From an uncultured Megasphaera sp. (lineage in GTDB: Bacteria; Bacillota; Negativicutes; Veillonellales; Megasphaeraceae), in NCBI GenBank assembly GCA_902464195.1, contig CABQJB010000028.1, positions 1-14,913 on the forward strand: a stretch of 14,913 nt of DNA, written 5' to 3'. Both the position numbers and the translations under genes were made by a program. Within the stretch, counting starts at the first letter, position 1. Each line of letters opens with the position of its first letter. The notes below the pieces were generated by a model that searched no databases, was not told the origin of the DNA, and saw only the letters and a program-made list of their open reading frames with translations. Below, piece by piece: positions 13,390 through 14,913 of the stretch.

Positions 13390-14204
13390 GGACGACGCCT
13401 CTTTTCTTGCAGGGAAAAGACACATTCTTTATAAGCAATGACCAGGAGCAGCATGGCAACAGATGTCAGGGCCGTGACGCCACCGGGAGCGGCATCGATG
13501 TAGTACGATAACAGCAGGCCCGACAGGATGTCGATGAAACTGAAAACGACGGAGTAAATGAGGGTCCGCCGGAAGCCTTTGCGCAGCTGCAGGGCCGTCG
13601 CCACGGGCAGGGCGATGAGGGAACTGATGACCAGGATGCCGACGATGCGGATGGAAACGGAAATCGTCGCCGCTACCAGGACGGCAAAGATATAGTTGAT
13701 GAGCTTGCTGCGGACGCCGGCAATCTGGGCGCCGTCTTCATCAAAGGTAAGCATGACCAGCTGAGGATAGAGTTTGGCAATGACGGCCAGAGAAATGACG
13801 CTGAGGGCCACGACGGAGTAGACATCGCCCGTCGACACGGTGAGGATACTGCCGAACAAGAAGGATTCGACGTTCGTATGAACCAGGCCGGCACTGATGA
13901 TGGTGATGGCAATGCCTACAGAAAGAGACAAGATGATGACCAGGATGAGCTCGGCATAGCGGCGGAAGCGGCGGCGCAGGACTTCGATGAGGATGCCGAA
14001 GAAACTCGTCAGGCCAAAGGCGCTGAGGACGGGGTTCCAGTCAAAGAGGAGGCCTACAGCCACACCGGCCAGGGACGCGTGTGACAAGGCATCGCCGATC
14101 ATGGAATAGCGGCGCAGGACCAGGAAGATGCCGATGAGCGGGCAGACGATAGAGATGAGCAGGGCTACGATAAAAGCATTCTGCATAAAAGCATATTCAA
14201 ACAT
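13386..14204 (-). CDS. znuB: Zinc/manganese ABC transporter permease ZnuB
   Basis: The 272-aa protein is an integral membrane protein of the ABC-3 family, with about eight or nine hydrophobic segments. A family-typical stretch GIFLVLRRYSMIGDALSHASLAGVAVG (about 26-52) includes the region that contacts the ATPase. The cytoplasmic segment LTFDEDGAQIAGVRSKLINY (about 153-172) is also characteristic. It forms the channel for zinc delivered by a binding protein and powered by ZnuC. ATG 14204 overlaps the znuC stop codon, with GGGAGGGG 7 nt upstream; GTG 14207 is an alternative. Manganese or iron specificity cannot be excluded from sequence alone, but the zur neighbour favours zinc. Confidence 0.92.
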   Translation of the reverse strand: MFEYAFMQNAFIVALLISIVCPLIGIFLVLRRYSMIGDALSHASLAGVAVGLLFDWNPVLSAFGLTSFFGILIEVLRRRFRRYAELILVIILSLSVGIAITIISAGLVHTNVESFLFGSILTVSTGDVYSVVALSVISLAVIAKLYPQLVMLTFDEDGAQIAGVRSKLINYIFAVLVAATISVSIRIVGILVISSLIALPVATALQLRKGFRRTLIYSVVFSFIDILSGLLLSYYIDAAPGGVTALTSVAMLLLVIAYKECVFSLQEKRRRP

Positions 14205-14872
14205 CACTTATCCCCTCCCATCGTGGCTGATACGTATTCATCGAGATAGGCCTTGGGCGAGCAGAAATGGCCGCGGCCGCCGACGACGTGGAACATCTTC
14301 GTCGAATTGCGGACGGCGAATTTCAGGTTGTGTTCGACCGTAATGACCGTGACGCCTTTATTTTCATTTAAATCCTTAATAAACGGATAGAGTTCTTCCT
14401 GACTGCGCACATCGATCCCCGTCGACGGTTCATCGAAGATGAGCAGGTCCGGATGCCCCATGAGGGCCCGGGCTATGAGGACCTTCTGGCACTGGCCGCC
14501 GGACAGGTTGCCGATGAGCTGGTCTTTCAACGAATAGACATTCATCTGTTCCAGGCAGTCCCGGATGATTTCTTTATGTTTCAAGTGCAGGACCTGACGA
14601 TAACAATTGAGGACTTCCCAGACCGTGATCGGGAACTGGCTGTTCAGCGTCTCGAAGCGCTGAGGTACATAAGCCCGGTGACGATAGGTATTGGAAATAG
14701 CCCCCCGGCTCGGCGACAACAGGCCCAGGATGAGCTTGATGAGCGTACTCTTACCGCTGCCGTTTTCACCGACAACGGAAATATAGTCGCCGTCACGGAT
14801 GGTCATGTTGACATCTTCTAACAGGTACTGCCCGTGTTCATAGGCAAAATAAACGTGCTGTAAATCAATCAT
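14204..14872 (-). CDS. znuC: Zinc ABC transporter ATP-binding protein ZnuC
   Basis: This is a 222-aa ABC ATPase with all motifs intact: Walker A GENGSGKST (35-43), Q-loop Gln71 (YVPQRF), signature LSGGQ (123-127), Walker B LLIFDEP (143-149) and H-loop His181 (TVEHN). It hydrolyses ATP on the cytoplasmic face to drive metal import through ZnuB. ATG 14872 has GGGAGG 6 nt upstream. It is first in the operon within this window. The expected znuA binding-protein gene is absent here and may lie elsewhere in the genome. Confidence 0.92.
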   Translation of the reverse strand: MIDLQHVYFAYEHGQYLLEDVNMTIRDGDYISVVGENGSGKSTLIKLILGLLSPSRGAISNTYRHRAYVPQRFETLNSQFPITVWEVLNCYRQVLHLKHKEIIRDCLEQMNVYSLKDQLIGNLSGGQCQKVLIARALMGHPDLLIFDEPSTGIDVRSQEELYPFIKDLNENKGVTVITVEHNLKFAVRNSTKMFHVVGGRGHFCSPKAYLDEYVSATMGGDK

Positions 14873-14890
14873 AGCTTGCCTCCCTTATCG

Positions 14891-14911
14891 CAATCTCGAG
14901 ACTTTATTATA
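14891..14911 (-). promoter_or_regulatory. Candidate promoter -10 box and palindrome upstream of znuC
   Basis: On the minus strand TATAAT (14906-14911) lies 34 nt upstream of the znuC start codon; any -35 would fall outside the window. A perfect 8-bp palindrome TCTCGAGA (14891-14898) sits about where transcription would begin and could be part of a repressor (Zur) operator. It does not match the classical Zur box well, so this is tentative. Confidence 0.4.
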
Positions 14912-14913
14912 TC

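Overview
The window looks like a chromosomal segment of a Negativicutes bacterium (Megasphaera/Selenomonas-like; this is inference). The evidence is a Firmicutes yybS-gdpP-rplI-dnaB backbone with an extra Lon-family protease gene inside it, strong AGGAGG-type ribosome binding sites, tRNAs with encoded CCA, GC-rich genes with AT-rich promoters, and a SixA-type phosphatase more typical of diderm bacteria. Every gene except one nitroreductase lies on the minus strand, so the natural reading order is from high to low coordinates.

14.9-13.0 kb: a zinc-uptake operon znuC-znuB-zur (ABC ATPase, permease, Fur-family repressor). Consecutive genes overlap by 4 nt or less. The znuA binding-protein gene is not in the window. 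12.96-12.66 kb: a 300-bp gene-free island between the convergent zur and nitroreductase genes. It is packed with repeats: seven exact CCACTAA heptamers, thirteen CGCAGNN heptamers, several hairpins, a long bidirectional-terminator-like inverted repeat, and two copies of a GTAGGGG(G)CGCC motif at its edges. 12.66-12.14 kb: the small nitroreductase, the only plus-strand gene.

11.9-9.4 kb: an operon headed by an ArsR/SmtB-type repressor whose C-terminal helix carries a complete D-x-H-x10-H-x2-E zinc site. It is followed by a SixA-like phosphohistidine phosphatase, ThiD (HMP/HMP-P kinase) and an unrecognised secreted protein. 9.2-0.7 kb: a housekeeping run of rnj (RNase J, TTG start), yybS (DUF2232 membrane protein), gdpP (c-di-AMP phosphodiesterase), rplI, a LonC-type ATP-dependent protease and dnaB (replicative helicase), mostly with tiny gaps or overlaps. 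0.54-0.07 kb: five tRNA genes, in transcription order Thr(TGT), Tyr(GTA), initiator Met(CAT), Thr(GGT) and elongator Met(CAT). They lie behind a perfect TTGACA-17-TATAAT promoter, and a weak terminator follows.

Most of the window is ordinary core genome. The parts most worth a second look are the heptamer-repeat island, the zinc-type ArsR site at the head of a thiD/sixA operon close to a Zur/Znu locus, the C1:U72 initiator tRNA, and the structured, doubly promoted leader before the tRNA operon. I did not find a new defence or mobile system.
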